Source: Mycobacterium parascrofulaceum ATCC BAA-614
GTDB lineage: Bacteria; Actinomycetota; Actinomycetes; Mycobacteriales; Mycobacteriaceae
Assembly: GCF_000164135.1 (NCBI RefSeq)
Contig: NZ_GG770553.1
Location: forward strand, 600,038-640,066
Length of the DNA stretch: 40,029 nucleotides
Reading direction: 5' to 3'
Made by a program: the position numbers and the translations under genes. Positions 26,174-34,356 of the stretch are shown piece after piece. How positions within the stretch are numbered: the first letter of the stretch is position 1; the number at the start of each line of letters is the position of its first letter. A model generated the notes under the pieces. It ran no database searches, had not been told where the DNA came from, and worked only from the letters and a program-made list of their open reading frames with translations.

Positions 26174-27181
26174 CTACTGACCCGCCTTGCGGGCCAGGTC
26201 GATCGCGTACTGGCTCACGAAGGTGCCGGCCGCCGGGTCGCCCTTGCCGCAGGTTCCGTCCGATTCACCGGGACGTTTGATCCACAGGTAGGCGTCGGCG
26301 TGCGCGCCCGCGGTCGCCGCGGTGGGGGGAGTGCCCAGCGCGCGGCCGCTGGGGTTGCACCAGTTGAGCTCGGAGTCGGGCGCAGGTCCGGCACCGTTGC
26401 GCGACGTGTCGACCACGTAGTGCGATCCTCCATTCGTCAGCCCCGAAATCGCTTCGCCGTAGCCGATTTCGTCCTCGGTGGTGAAAAAGTTCGCCGTGTT
26501 CACGCTGAAGCCACGCGCGTGGTCCACGCCGGCTTGCTTGAGCCGCGCCGCCATGTCCTCGGCGCTGTGCCAGCGCAGGTGGCCGGCGTCGACGTAGACG
26601 GCCGCGTTCGGATCGCGGGTCAGCGTGTCGACCGCGTAGCGGACCAAGTCATAGCGTTCCTGACGCTGATCGCCCGAGAGGCAGTCGGCCATCGCGAGCG
26701 CATCGGGTTCGACGACGATCGCCACCCGCGAGGCGCCCACGTCGGAAGCGATGCCGTCGATCCAGCCTCGGTAGTCGGCACCCGACCCGAAGCCGCCCGC
26801 GGCGAAGCTGCCGCAGTCGCGGTGCGGGATTCCGTAGAGCGCCAGCACCGGGATGGCGCCGGCAGCATTGGCATCGCCGACGTACTTGCCGACCGTCGAC
26901 GCCGACGACCCCGGAACGATCCAGTACGCCTGCGGCGTGTTGGCGATCGCGGTCAATTCGGCACTCGGCGGATCGGCCTTCTGCGCGGCGCGCATGGCCG
27001 CCGAATTGGGATTGACGTAGAACGGCGCTCCGGCCAACGGGTTGCCGCTATCGACCAGGCGCACAGCGGGGGCGCGACCGGCCTGCGGCGGATCGGCAGA
27101 CAGACCCAGCCACGCGACGGCCGTGGCAGCCAGGAAGGGAGCAATACACCGCGCGAAGGCACTCGCCGCTGACGAAATCAC
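26174..27181 (-). CDS. celA1: Secreted glycoside hydrolase family 6 (cellulase CelA1-like)
   Basis: 335 residues from GTG 27181. A signal-like N-terminal hydrophobic segment (about residues 9-27) leads into a GH6 catalytic domain. Visible: YWIVPGSSAS, VLALYGIPHRDCGSFAAGGF, IVVEPDALAMADC with the catalytic acid Asp, YVDAGHLRWHSAEDMA, GFSVNTANFFTT, VVDTSRNGAGP, and LWIKRPGESDGTC near the end. It matches M. tuberculosis Rv0062 (CelA1) almost block by block but lacks the extra N-terminal ~45 residues annotated there. It should cleave beta-1,4-glucan outside the cell. Divergent from the HNH-nuclease gene. Confidence 0.92.
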   Translation of the reverse strand: MISSAASAFARCIAPFLAATAVAWLGLSADPPQAGRAPAVRLVDSGNPLAGAPFYVNPNSAAMRAAQKADPPSAELTAIANTPQAYWIVPGSSASTVGKYVGDANAAGAIPVLALYGIPHRDCGSFAAGGFGSGADYRGWIDGIASDVGASRVAIVVEPDALAMADCLSGDQRQERYDLVRYAVDTLTRDPNAAVYVDAGHLRWHSAEDMAARLKQAGVDHARGFSVNTANFFTTEDEIGYGEAISGLTNGGSHYVVDTSRNGAGPAPDSELNWCNPSGRALGTPPTAATAGAHADAYLWIKRPGESDGTCGKGDPAAGTFVSQYAIDLARKAGQ

Positions 27182-27317
27182 GATAGGAAAACTAGTGCGT
27201 CGCGGTATCGAGCGCGAATCCGCGTCCGCTCAACGGCGCCGTCGGGGTGAGGCGGAGAAGGGCCTTCGGCAAACGTGGCCACGGCGGCTCGTCATAAACT
27301 GGGTAATCCGTATCGAG

Positions 27318-28232
27318 ATGAAGCACCACAAGCCGATGGATCGGGGAGCGCCGCCGGCGGCGGGCCGGTCGCTGGTCCTCCTGCTCGCGGTGGTCCTCCT
27401 GCTGTTGGGCCTGGCGTGTGGGCTGCCAGTCGCTACCAGTGGTGCCGCGCCGGGGCCTGCGCAGGGCTGTGAGTCGCAGCAGCAGGCGCTCGATTCGATC
27501 AACGCCGAGATCGCCCGCCACAATGCCCAACCGCACGACTTCATCGTGCCGAGGCAGCAGGCCGCGGCCGACGCCTATGACGCCGAAGCCGCCCAGCTCA
27601 ACGCCCGTGGCAGTCAGGCGCAAGCGAATCTCAACAGTTGCGCGGCCGTCGTCGCCAAATTGGCCGATCACGGGACGCTGCCTAAGCCCTCACAAGACAG
27701 GATCGACAAGATCAACGCCGCGAAGGCTCGGCTGCCGTCGGGGTACGCGCCGCCCGCCCCACCGCCCAGGAATTCGCTGGGCGGGGTGGCGGTCGCGCCC
27801 CCGATGCAGCCCGTCTTCAAGCAGCTGCGTCAGAAAGGGCCCTGGTCCGACGACCTGATACTGCAGGGCCAGGCCAAGCCGGGCGTCGGCGATCCCGATC
27901 CTGCGCGCAACGGCGCTCCGATACCGGGCATGGCCAGCGATCCCTCACGGCCCGCGGTCGTCGTCGACCACATCGTTCCGATCGCTGCCCTGATGTATGT
28001 GCCGGGGTTTCTCAACCTGCCCGCCGAGTACATGTACATCGTGGCCAACTCGCCGCGGAATCTGCAATGGATGTCGGCCTACGCCAATGGCATGAAGAAC
28101 TCCGATAGCGTCGCCCGGATCGGCAACGCCGATCCCAAGTGGGTCCAGGAGCAGGTGCAACTGGAAAACGACACCCGCGCGACGCTACAAGACCTGATCA
28201 ACCAGTTACTCACCACGATCCCGCCCAGCTGA
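27318..28232 (+). CDS. Putative exported HNH/Endo VII-fold nuclease (toxin candidate)
   Basis: 304 residues. The N-terminus has a basic start and a long hydrophobic run (SLVLLLAVVLLLLGLACGL, residues 18-36), a Sec signal or anchor. A helical Gln/Ala-rich region follows (residues about 50-130), then a Pro-rich linker (APPAPPPRN). The C-terminal ~90 residues carry an HNH-like pattern: VVVDHIVPIAALMYVPGF (Asp217-His218), NSPRNLQWMS (Asn248) and ANGMKNSD (Asn257, Lys260). This resembles DNase tips of bacterial polymorphic toxins (DHIVP...PGF...NxxN...N..K). Its TGA overlaps the next ATG (ATGA). Activity is inferred, not shown. ATG 27318 has no strong ribosome binding site; ATG 27336 is an alternative. 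Confidence 0.7.
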   Translation: MKHHKPMDRGAPPAAGRSLVLLLAVVLLLLGLACGLPVATSGAAPGPAQGCESQQQALDSINAEIARHNAQPHDFIVPRQQAAADAYDAEAAQLNARGSQAQANLNSCAAVVAKLADHGTLPKPSQDRIDKINAAKARLPSGYAPPAPPPRNSLGGVAVAPPMQPVFKQLRQKGPWSDDLILQGQAKPGVGDPDPARNGAPIPGMASDPSRPAVVVDHIVPIAALMYVPGFLNLPAEYMYIVANSPRNLQWMSAYANGMKNSDSVARIGNADPKWVQEQVQLENDTRATLQDLINQLLTTIPPS

Positions 28233-28942
28233 TGACCGTCGAAAACATCGAAATCGAACGGGTTCTCGGCCGTTTTGCGCATTCCGAGCCGGTCGTCCTG
28301 GCCGCGACCGGATCCGGCGCCGACGTGCCCGAATCCTGGCAGCCGATCGCGCGCTCCGATGCGGCGGAAGCCCGGCGCATGGCGGCCTTGTCGCTGTGGA
28401 ACAGCGACTTTCTGCAACTGGTGCCCGACTTCGCCCAAGCGCTCGAGACCGAACTCGCCGACGTCCGGATCGGCCACCTGGCCGGAGAGGCCGTCCTGGT
28501 CTACGCCCTCGAGCATTACGACGACGACCAGCGGCACGTGGTTTGTTGGATCGGCTGGGACCCGGCCCTCTCCCGCGACGCCGAGTTGCGGTTCGCCGAA
28601 GCAATCCCAGACCCCGTGCGCCGCTTCTATCGCGAGACGCACGCCGGCTTCGTCGCTCCCGACTGGATGTCCAACGGCCCCATCCCGCCTCGACACCTGC
28701 AGACGTACGCCGAGTATCTGGGCTGCCCGGAAGGACTGCCGGAATCCAACTGGCCGCCCGACGCGGTGGACGCCACGCGGCTGCTGCTGCTGGCCACCAC
28801 CGCGGACGCGCACCTGTGCGTGTCACCCGACCTTCCCCCGGGACAGGCCTTGACCGTGTACGGAGGAGTACCCGAGGCCCCGGAGGACTTCGGCGCCCTG
28901 CTTGACGAGACGATGACCGCCCAACTCGATGAATTCGCCTGA
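28231..28942 (+). CDS. SUKH (SMI1/KNR4)-like protein, immunity candidate
   Basis: 236 residues, translationally coupled to the nuclease gene by a 2-base ATGA overlap. The middle has the SUKH-like element AIPDPVRRFYRETHAGFVAP (about residues 123-142), followed by DWMSNG and a leucine-rich LLLLATTADAH strand; the N-terminal half is acidic. No signal peptide or membrane segment, so it is cytoplasmic. SUKH proteins are common immunity partners of nuclease toxins in polymorphic toxin systems. The assignment rests on sequence pattern and gene position, and a remote-homology search is needed to confirm the fold. Confidence 0.6.
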
Positions 28943-28950
28943 GCCGCAAT

Positions 28951-29559
28951 ATGACAACGCCCTATCCCAATAACCCGTATGGCGGAGGGCCCTGGCCGCC
29001 CCAGCCGCCCTACGGCCCGCCGCCGGTGCCGCCGCAGCAGCCCTATGGCCCCCCGCCGGTGCCGCCGCCGTATGCCGCAGCCCCACCGCAGCCCGGCCCG
29101 TGGATGCCTCCGGCGGGCGCCTGGTGGGGGCCACCGCCACCCGTGCCGCCCCGCCGCCGCAAACAGGGCTGGCTATACGCCGTGCTGGCGGTCGTCGTGA
29201 TCACCGTCGCCAGCGCCGTTGCGGCGATCGCCGCCTACGACCACTACCAGAACAGCGACCCCGCCAGGATCAAGGCGTTGATCGGCACCTTCTCCGACTC
29301 GGTCAGCCGGGGAAACCCGCAAGAAATCGCCACCCTCATGTGCCGCGAGGAAGCCGAACCCTATCTCGATGCGGCCGCGGACCCCGGGGGCGAACTGGCC
29401 AACGCGCCAAAGCCGAAATTCAGGATCGGCGACATCGTCGTACACGGCGACGCGGCCTCGGCAACCCTGATCTTCCGAGACGACCAGACGCAGACGATGT
29501 ACTTCCGCAAAAACGCCGGCAAGTGGACCGTCTGTGCGCCCGCGAAGGATCAGATGTAG
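28951..29559 (+). CDS. Proline-rich single-pass membrane protein with NTF2-like outer domain
   Basis: 202 residues. Residues 1-68 are a Pro/Gly/Tyr-rich tail with repeats of PYGPPPVPP; residues 73-95 form one membrane helix (WLYAVLAVVVITVASAVAAI) after the basic RRRKQG; the rest is an outer domain (IKALIGTFSDSVSRGNPQEI, IVVHGDAASATLIF) like DUF4878/Rv0361-type proteins. Function unknown. It begins 8 bases after the SUKH-like gene, so it is probably the third gene of the nuclease operon, though such proteins are common across mycobacterial genomes. Confidence 0.75.
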   Translation: MTTPYPNNPYGGGPWPPQPPYGPPPVPPQQPYGPPPVPPPYAAAPPQPGPWMPPAGAWWGPPPPVPPRRRKQGWLYAVLAVVVITVASAVAAIAAYDHYQNSDPARIKALIGTFSDSVSRGNPQEIATLMCREEAEPYLDAAADPGGELANAPKPKFRIGDIVVHGDAASATLIFRDDQTQTMYFRKNAGKWTVCAPAKDQM

Positions 29560-29615
29560 CGGAGGCGAGGCCTAGTGTGGCTGCTGGTTCCTTTGATGTG
29601 CAACGCAATTGGCGC

Positions 29616-30350
29616 TCAGACTGCCGTGGTGCCGCCGTCGACGATCAACTCCATACCGTTGACATAGCTTGAGTCGTCCGAGGCGAGGAACAGTGCGACG
29701 GTCGCGACCTCCTCAGGGCGGCCCATCTTTCCCCGCGGAATCAGGGATTCAAACTGGGCCTTCGTTCCCTCGTCGAACAACTGCTCCTGTATCGGTGTGG
29801 CTACCTGGCCCGGTGTCAGCACGTTGACCCGGATCCGCCTGTCCTTCAACTCGGCCAACCACACGCGGGCGTAGGCGTGCAGTACCGCCTTGCTCGCCGC
29901 GTACACGCTCCAGAAGGGAAAGCCCCTGACCGAAGCGATCGACCCGGTCATGACGATCGAGCCACCGTCGCGCAGCAGCGGCAAGGCCTTCTGCACCGTG
30001 AAGAGCGTGCCGCGCGCGTTCAGCCCGAAGGTCGCATCGAAGTGCTGCTCGGTGATCTCGCCGAGCTGGCGCGCCTCGCCCGTCCCGGCGCTGGCCCACA
30101 GCACGTCGACGGCGCCCTTTTCCCGCTTGACCGCCTCGAACAAGCGGTCAAGATCGTCCAGATTCGCCGAATCACCCTGCACGCCAATCACATTCCGGCC
30201 GATCAGCTTGACGGCTTCATCCAGCGCTTCCTGCCGCCGGCCCGAGATGAAGACGTGAGCTCCCTCGTCGACGAACAACTTGGCGCCGGCCAGCGCCATG
30301 CCGCTCGATCCACCGGTGATCACCGCCACCTTGCCGTCAAGCTTTCCCAT
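29616..30350 (-). CDS. SDR family oxidoreductase
   Basis: 244 residues. Cofactor motif VAVITGGSSGMALAGAKLF, catalytic Ser in MTGSIAS, and Tyr-x3-Lys in VYAASKAV; the C-terminal SSYVNGMELIVDGGTTAV is usual for classical SDRs. The third Gly of the TGxxxGxG motif is Ala (GMAL), as seen in one SDR subgroup. GGAG lies 5 bases before ATG 30350. It overlaps the LLM gene by 14 bases and is the last gene of the MarR-controlled F420 operon. It converges on the nuclease operon. Confidence 0.9.
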   Translation of the reverse strand: MGKLDGKVAVITGGSSGMALAGAKLFVDEGAHVFISGRRQEALDEAVKLIGRNVIGVQGDSANLDDLDRLFEAVKREKGAVDVLWASAGTGEARQLGEITEQHFDATFGLNARGTLFTVQKALPLLRDGGSIVMTGSIASVRGFPFWSVYAASKAVLHAYARVWLAELKDRRIRVNVLTPGQVATPIQEQLFDEGTKAQFESLIPRGKMGRPEEVATVALFLASDDSSYVNGMELIVDGGTTAV

Positions 30351-31236
30351 GATCACTCCATCGGGCGATGACCTGGCCGGCGAAGTCGAGCAACTCGTCA
30401 AGGCTGGGGAACATCGCGAAGGCATCCACGATCGCCTCGTCGACACCGGAACCGGCCAAGCGCTCGAGCCTGTCGGTAACCGAGCCGACCGGCGTGCCCG
30501 GTTCGAGGTTGATCCGCATGGCCGTCCTCAGCGCGTCCGGATCGCGGCCGGCGTCCTGGGCCGCACGGCGTGCGACCGACCACAAGTGGTCGGTGACCTC
30601 TTCCTGCAGCCCCTCCACCCCGAGCCAGCCGGTGCCACTGCGGCCGACCCGGCGCATCGCGGCCTCGCTGGCACCGCCGATCCAGATGGGCGGACCGCCG
30701 GGCTGGACCGGGCGCAGGTCGGCATGGACCGGCGGCAGCGAGAAGAACTCGCTCTCCCAGGACACCGGGGTGGTCGTCCACCACTCGCGCAGGAACGCCA
30801 GCAGGTCGTCGAGCATCTTCCCGCGCCTTCTCCAGTCCGCGCCGCGGGCGATGTCGTGTTCGTCCTTCATCCACCCAATGCCCACGCCCACGTCCAGGCG
30901 CCCGCCGCTGAGCACGTCGAGCGTGGTCAGCAGGCGGGCCAGGTGCGGCGGCTCGTAATAGAACGTGCTGAGCGTGCTGGAGTTCAGCCGGATCCGGGTG
31001 GTCGCCGTCGCGGCGACCGTCCACAGCAGCACCGGATCGAGGTAGCGCGTCATCTGCGGCGGGTACGGCTGCTCTTTGCCCGGGTAGGTGCTGTGCATGT
31101 CAACCGGCGTGACCAGGCGATCGCCGACCCACAGCGTGTCGTAGCCGAGTTCCTCGAGTCCGCGGCAGAACGCGCTCAGGCCGGAGGCGCTGCTGACCGC
31201 GGGCCCGACGATGGGAATTGCGAAACCAAGCTTCAT
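30337..31236 (-). CDS. TIGR03619-type F420-dependent LLM oxidoreductase
   Basis: 299 residues, luciferase-like barrel: MKLGFAIPIVGPAVSSASG, GYDTLWVGDRLVTPVDM, IRLNSSTLSTFYYEPPHLAR, GRLDVGVGIGWMKDEHDIAR, PPIWIGGASEAAMRRVG. The pattern is that of mycobacterial F420-dependent enzymes. The start ATG 31236 (family N-terminus) has AAGGA upstream. Its partner on one side supplies reduced F420 (the F420:NADPH reductase) and on the other is an SDR, so these three may carry out successive redox steps on one substrate. Confidence 0.88.
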   Translation of the reverse strand: MKLGFAIPIVGPAVSSASGLSAFCRGLEELGYDTLWVGDRLVTPVDMHSTYPGKEQPYPPQMTRYLDPVLLWTVAATATTRIRLNSSTLSTFYYEPPHLARLLTTLDVLSGGRLDVGVGIGWMKDEHDIARGADWRRRGKMLDDLLAFLREWWTTTPVSWESEFFSLPPVHADLRPVQPGGPPIWIGGASEAAMRRVGRSGTGWLGVEGLQEEVTDHLWSVARRAAQDAGRDPDALRTAMRINLEPGTPVGSVTDRLERLAGSGVDEAIVDAFAMFPSLDELLDFAGQVIARWSDHGKA

Positions 31237-31269
31237 GAAGGATTCCTTTCGATGATCCGTCATCCATTG

Positions 31270-31289
31270 CCGGGGCGCGGGCGCCCCGG
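31270..31289 (-). terminator. Strong GC hairpin between the F420 reductase and LLM genes
   Basis: CCGGGGCGC and GCGCCCCGG are exact reverse complements with only GG between them. There is no U-tract. It may partly terminate transcription or shield the upstream message, lowering expression of the two downstream genes. Confidence 0.4.
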
Positions 31290-31305
31290 TCGTTCTTGGC
31301 GCGGC

Positions 31306-31929
31306 TCAGGCGGGAACGGTGGCGCCCAGGGCGAAGTCGAAGTTCCCCACCCCGTGGCGGGCGAGACCCATCACGATCAGGCCCGTTCCTTCCAGCCAGT
31401 GCGCCATGTGCAAGCCGCCGACGTCGAGCGGGCGCAGCCCGAGGCTCTCGATGAACTCTGCGAAGGCCGCCTTGGCGCGCGCGTCGTCGCCGGCGACGAA
31501 GACGTCGAGCGGTCGGCCCTTCGCCAGCACCACGCCGAAGACGGTGTTGAACGCCTTCACCACGCTGGCGCTGGCCGGGGCGGCCTTGGCAACTTCCTGC
31601 GCGATCGAGGTGTCATCGGGGATGGCCAGCCCGTCGGCCGTGGCGTTGAACGGGTTGCTGATGTCGACGATGACCTTGCCCGCGAGGGCGTCTCCATACT
31701 GGGCGACGACCGGAACGACGTTGGCGTATAAGACGGACACGATGACGATGTCCCCGGCCGGCACGGCGCCGAACTCTCCGGCCGTGGCGCCGCCGCCGAG
31801 ATCCTTGGCCAGCTCGGCGGCCTTCGACTGATCGCGGCCGATGACCTCGACGGTGTTGCCGCCCGCCACCGCCAGGGCGCCGATGGCGCGGGCCATGTTT
31901 CCCGTACCGATGATGCTGATGCTGCTCAT
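31306..31929 (-). CDS. NADPH-dependent F420 reductase-like protein
   Basis: 207 residues. The N-terminal Rossmann motif is ISIIGTGNMARAIGALAVAGG with VEVIGRDQSKA after strand two, the pattern of F420H2:NADP oxidoreductases and related PF03807 proteins. Later blocks VIVDISNPFNATADGL and VVKAFNTVFGVVL also fit that family. It should interconvert NADPH and F420H2. The start has GGAGGGAA 8 bases before it. It heads an operon with the LLM and SDR genes and is divergent from the MarR gene. Confidence 0.87.
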   Translation of the reverse strand: MSSISIIGTGNMARAIGALAVAGGNTVEVIGRDQSKAAELAKDLGGGATAGEFGAVPAGDIVIVSVLYANVVPVVAQYGDALAGKVIVDISNPFNATADGLAIPDDTSIAQEVAKAAPASASVVKAFNTVFGVVLAKGRPLDVFVAGDDARAKAAFAEFIESLGLRPLDVGGLHMAHWLEGTGLIVMGLARHGVGNFDFALGATVPA

Positions 31930-31959
31930 GGGGGGTTCCCTCCGTGGAGTAGGCGAAAA

Positions 31960-32003
31960 GGTTGATGTGTCTACCATAATCCACGTTTGATGACACGTCA
32001 ACC
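31960..32003. promoter_or_regulatory. 12-bp inverted repeat, candidate MarR operator
   Basis: GGTTGATGTGTC (31960-31971) and GACACGTCAACC (31992-32003) are reverse complements with one mismatch, 20 bases apart. An inner near-palindrome TTGATGACACGTCAA (31987-32001) overlaps the right arm. The site covers parts of both divergent promoters, so one regulator could control both directions. Confidence 0.65.
31973..32001 (-). promoter_or_regulatory. Promoter of the F420 operon (TTGACG-17-TATGGT)
   Basis: On the minus strand TTGACG (32001-31996) is followed after 17 bases by TATGGT (31978-31973), close to consensus. The transcript would start near 31966 with a leader of about 37 bases holding the GGAGGGAA site. 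Confidence 0.6.
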
Positions 32004-32016
32004 AATCGGATAGCAT
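31987..32016 (+). promoter_or_regulatory. Promoter of the MarR gene (TTGATG-18-TAGCAT), probably leaderless
   Basis: TTGATG (31987-31992), an 18-base spacer and TAGCAT (32011-32016) put the start point at about 32023-32025, the ATG itself. The -35 overlaps the -35 and spacer region of the opposite promoter. Confidence 0.55.
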
Positions 32017-32024
32017 TGGGACTG

Positions 32025-32504
32025 ATGGAACCGAACTGGCTGAACCCTCGTGAAGACCGTGCCTGGCGGGCCTTCCAACACGCGCATCACCAACTAGAGG
32101 TGCAGCTGAGCCGGGGCCTGCAGAAATCGGGCCTGTCGGCGGCCGACTACGAGATCCTGGCGGTGCTCTCGACTCACGACGGGGACCGCATGCCCGCGCA
32201 CGAGCTGTGCAACACCCTCGGTTGGGAGAAGAGCCGCCTCTCCCACCAGGTGCGGCGCATGCAGCAGGACGGGCTGATCTGCCGCGAGCCCAACCCCGAC
32301 GACGCCCGCAGCACCATGGTCTGCCTGCTACCGGCCGGCCGCGCCGCCATCGAGAAGGCGGCGCCCGCGCACGTCGAGGATGTCCGGCGGAACTTCATCG
32401 ACCTGCTCAGCCCGGCCGAACTCGACATGCTCGCCGCCCTCAACGAACGAGTCCTGCACCATCTGGCCAACACCGACTCCCCGGCCGAAGAAGAGCCCCC
32501 GTAA
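32025..32504 (+). CDS. MarR family transcriptional regulator
   Basis: 159 residues. Winged helix: SAADYEILAVLSTHDGDRMP, recognition region NTLGWEKSRLSHQVRRMQQ, and the wing DGLICREPNPDDARSTMVCL, all standard MarR features. It is divergent from the F420 reductase operon, and an inverted repeat covers both promoters, so it most likely represses that operon and itself until a ligand binds. ATG 32025 fits the leaderless promoter; a TTG nine bases upstream extends the frame. Confidence 0.9.
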   Translation: MEPNWLNPREDRAWRAFQHAHHQLEVQLSRGLQKSGLSAADYEILAVLSTHDGDRMPAHELCNTLGWEKSRLSHQVRRMQQDGLICREPNPDDARSTMVCLLPAGRAAIEKAAPAHVEDVRRNFIDLLSPAELDMLAALNERVLHHLANTDSPAEEEPP

Positions 32505-32719
32505 CCTCCATCGGCACTGACATCGACGGCGCTCATCTCTGTGTCGGGTCCAGGAACCGAACGGTTGCGCCGGGCTGCCCCCATCACCACGTCCGACCCC
32601 GGGTCTGACACCGAGACAACCGCCGCATGAGGCCGGAAAACAGCGCACTGCAGAAGACCGCTCTACCGGGTGACGGGGGGCCTGATCCCGGGCAAGTTTT
32701 ATGCACTGGGCTTTCGAGA

Positions 32720-32733
32720 CTCTCGTAAGAGAG
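32720..32733 (-). terminator. Weak hairpin after the amidohydrolase stop
   Basis: CTCTC-GTAA-GAGAG lies 6 bases downstream of the stop at 32739. The stem is short and no U-tract follows. Confidence 0.25.
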
Positions 32734-32738
32734 CGCGT

Positions 32739-34010
32739 TTACTGGCGTTGGGGAGCGAGGCGCTTCAATGCGAGTCCCCCCTCGAAGGGGCGGTAGCCGA
32801 ACGCGGCAGGGGCACGGTAGCCGGTGTCGTCAAGGGGCGTATGCACTTCGGCCACCGTCGGCCCAAGCTCGGCTGCAATCGGTGCCAGTGCGTCGAGGTC
32901 GAATCGGTACAGCCGAGCCGCGTTGTCGGCGAGGATTTTTCGGCACTCGCTCTCCGATCTGTTGTGCAGCGCCCACCGGATGGCCAGCCTGGATTGAGGA
33001 GCGAAGCCCTCCTCGTGCGGGTAGTCGCTTCCCCACAGGATGTGGTCTGCACCCATGAAGTCGATCATGACCGATTCGAAGGGCGCCAATTCGCTGGCCA
33101 GGTAGCAGTTCCGCTGGGCGTACTGACTCGGCGTGAGGGTAAGCCCATCGACCGAGGAACCACCGAACATCCCGTACGTGCGGTTGCCGGCTTCGGACTT
33201 CATCGTCGGCACCATCGCATCGAGCATCATCAGTTGCTGCTGTACCCACAGAGTGCCCTGCTCGGTAGGGGCGAACCGTAGCGCGGGGTGACGCTCGAAA
33301 ACCCCGGCCAGGATCAAATGTCCCAGAGTCCGCTGTGCCCACAACGCCATTTCCGTAATGAGCACGGCGTTGGATGCCGGCTGATCCATGGGCATTGCCG
33401 GACTTCCCGGGCCGCCGTGCTGCACGATCGTCAGATCCAGTTCGCTGCACAACCGCCAAATCGGCTCATAGCGAGTGTGGAACAGCGGGGCGACATTGGG
33501 GTCGCCCGGCGATACCGGGGGCAGCAACACTCCACCAAAGCAGCCCTGCTCGTTGCCCCAACGAATCTCGTCCAGCGCGGCGTCAACGTCGTTGGGGAAT
33601 ACCTGGATCAACCCTCGCCGCCGTGCGGGTGCCAGCGAACAAAAATCGACCTGCCATCGGTTGTGCGCCTGCACGCCCGCCCAGCGGTGTTCGAACTCCG
33701 CTCGGTTCTCGGGCAACGAGATCGTGATGTTGGGAGACGTCGGAAAGAACGGAGGAACAGTGTTGGGCAACAACAACTCCCCTGCGACCCCGTCAGCGTC
33801 CATCTCGGAGATACGCAACTCATGGTCCCAGTTGCGCTTTGCCGTGGCGATGATCAAGTCATCGAAAGGACTCGCATACGTCTTGGCCCACGCGTCGAAG
33901 TCGTCATGCAAAGCCTGCGGGAGATACGGCTTGTATTCGAGGAGGTCGGCGCCGGCGTGGGTATCCGCAGAAATCACAGTGTAGCGGGACGGGGTCTCAG
34001 GGGTGGCCAT
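32739..34010 (-). CDS. Amidohydrolase family protein (PF04909 type)
   Basis: 423 residues. N-terminal VISADTHAGADLLEYKPYLP (the early Asp-x-His metal-ligand region), then IVQHGGPGSP, GHLILAGVFERHPALRF and HILWGSDYPHEEG with the late active-site Asp. It belongs to the ACMSD-like amidohydrolases; the usual HxH is DTHAG. The substrate is unknown. ATG 34010 is preceded by GAGGAG; a TTG one codon upstream has the same site. It converges with the MarR gene over a 234-base gap with no gene in it. Confidence 0.9.
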   Translation of the reverse strand: MATPETPSRYTVISADTHAGADLLEYKPYLPQALHDDFDAWAKTYASPFDDLIIATAKRNWDHELRISEMDADGVAGELLLPNTVPPFFPTSPNITISLPENRAEFEHRWAGVQAHNRWQVDFCSLAPARRRGLIQVFPNDVDAALDEIRWGNEQGCFGGVLLPPVSPGDPNVAPLFHTRYEPIWRLCSELDLTIVQHGGPGSPAMPMDQPASNAVLITEMALWAQRTLGHLILAGVFERHPALRFAPTEQGTLWVQQQLMMLDAMVPTMKSEAGNRTYGMFGGSSVDGLTLTPSQYAQRNCYLASELAPFESVMIDFMGADHILWGSDYPHEEGFAPQSRLAIRWALHNRSESECRKILADNAARLYRFDLDALAPIAAELGPTVAEVHTPLDDTGYRAPAAFGYRPFEGGLALKRLAPQRQ

Positions 34011-34356
34011 CAATTCATCTCCTCAATGAGAATGCGACACCGGTCATTGTCACGTGGCCGATAACTTATGCATGATGAATGCTTCACTCAGCGGAATCAA
34101 CCCCACCCCGGTGCAACGAGGGCAGCCCTAGATGGGATCGAATGCCGAGATGGGCCGTGCGTCGCGGACTTTGATCAAGCTGACCATGACGCTGCTGGCG
34201 GTCTGAACCGGCTCAGTTGCGCTGGCCAGGGCCGTTGCAACAGTCCCGGGACAACGCCCCCTTTCGCCCAACTAGTCAAGCGTCGCTCAGGCGCGCCGGA
34301 TAAGCGTGCTCATCGCCCGATGAGGTGCGACTCGGCGCGAGCGATGACTTCAGCCG
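34011..34356. other. Gap without a supported gene
   Basis: No frame here has convincing coding signs. One short plus-strand frame (34132-34206) encodes MGSNAEMGRASRTLIKLTMT followed by LLAV and a stop, which looks like the beginning of a signal peptide and may be the remains of a lost exported protein. Confidence 0.35.

Noticed and set aside
27042..27317. Upstream extension of the HNH-nuclease frame
   Set aside because: It overlaps celA1 on the other strand and would bury the export signal; no ribosome binding site.
27345..27425. Lipobox at the nuclease signal segment
   Set aside because: The residues before the Cys (LGLAC) do not give the usual Leu at -3, so lipidation is not supported.
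32505..32738. Possible RNA gene in the gap between MarR and the amidohydrolase
   Set aside because: No tRNA cloverleaf, promoter or extended structure was found; only a weak hairpin near its end.
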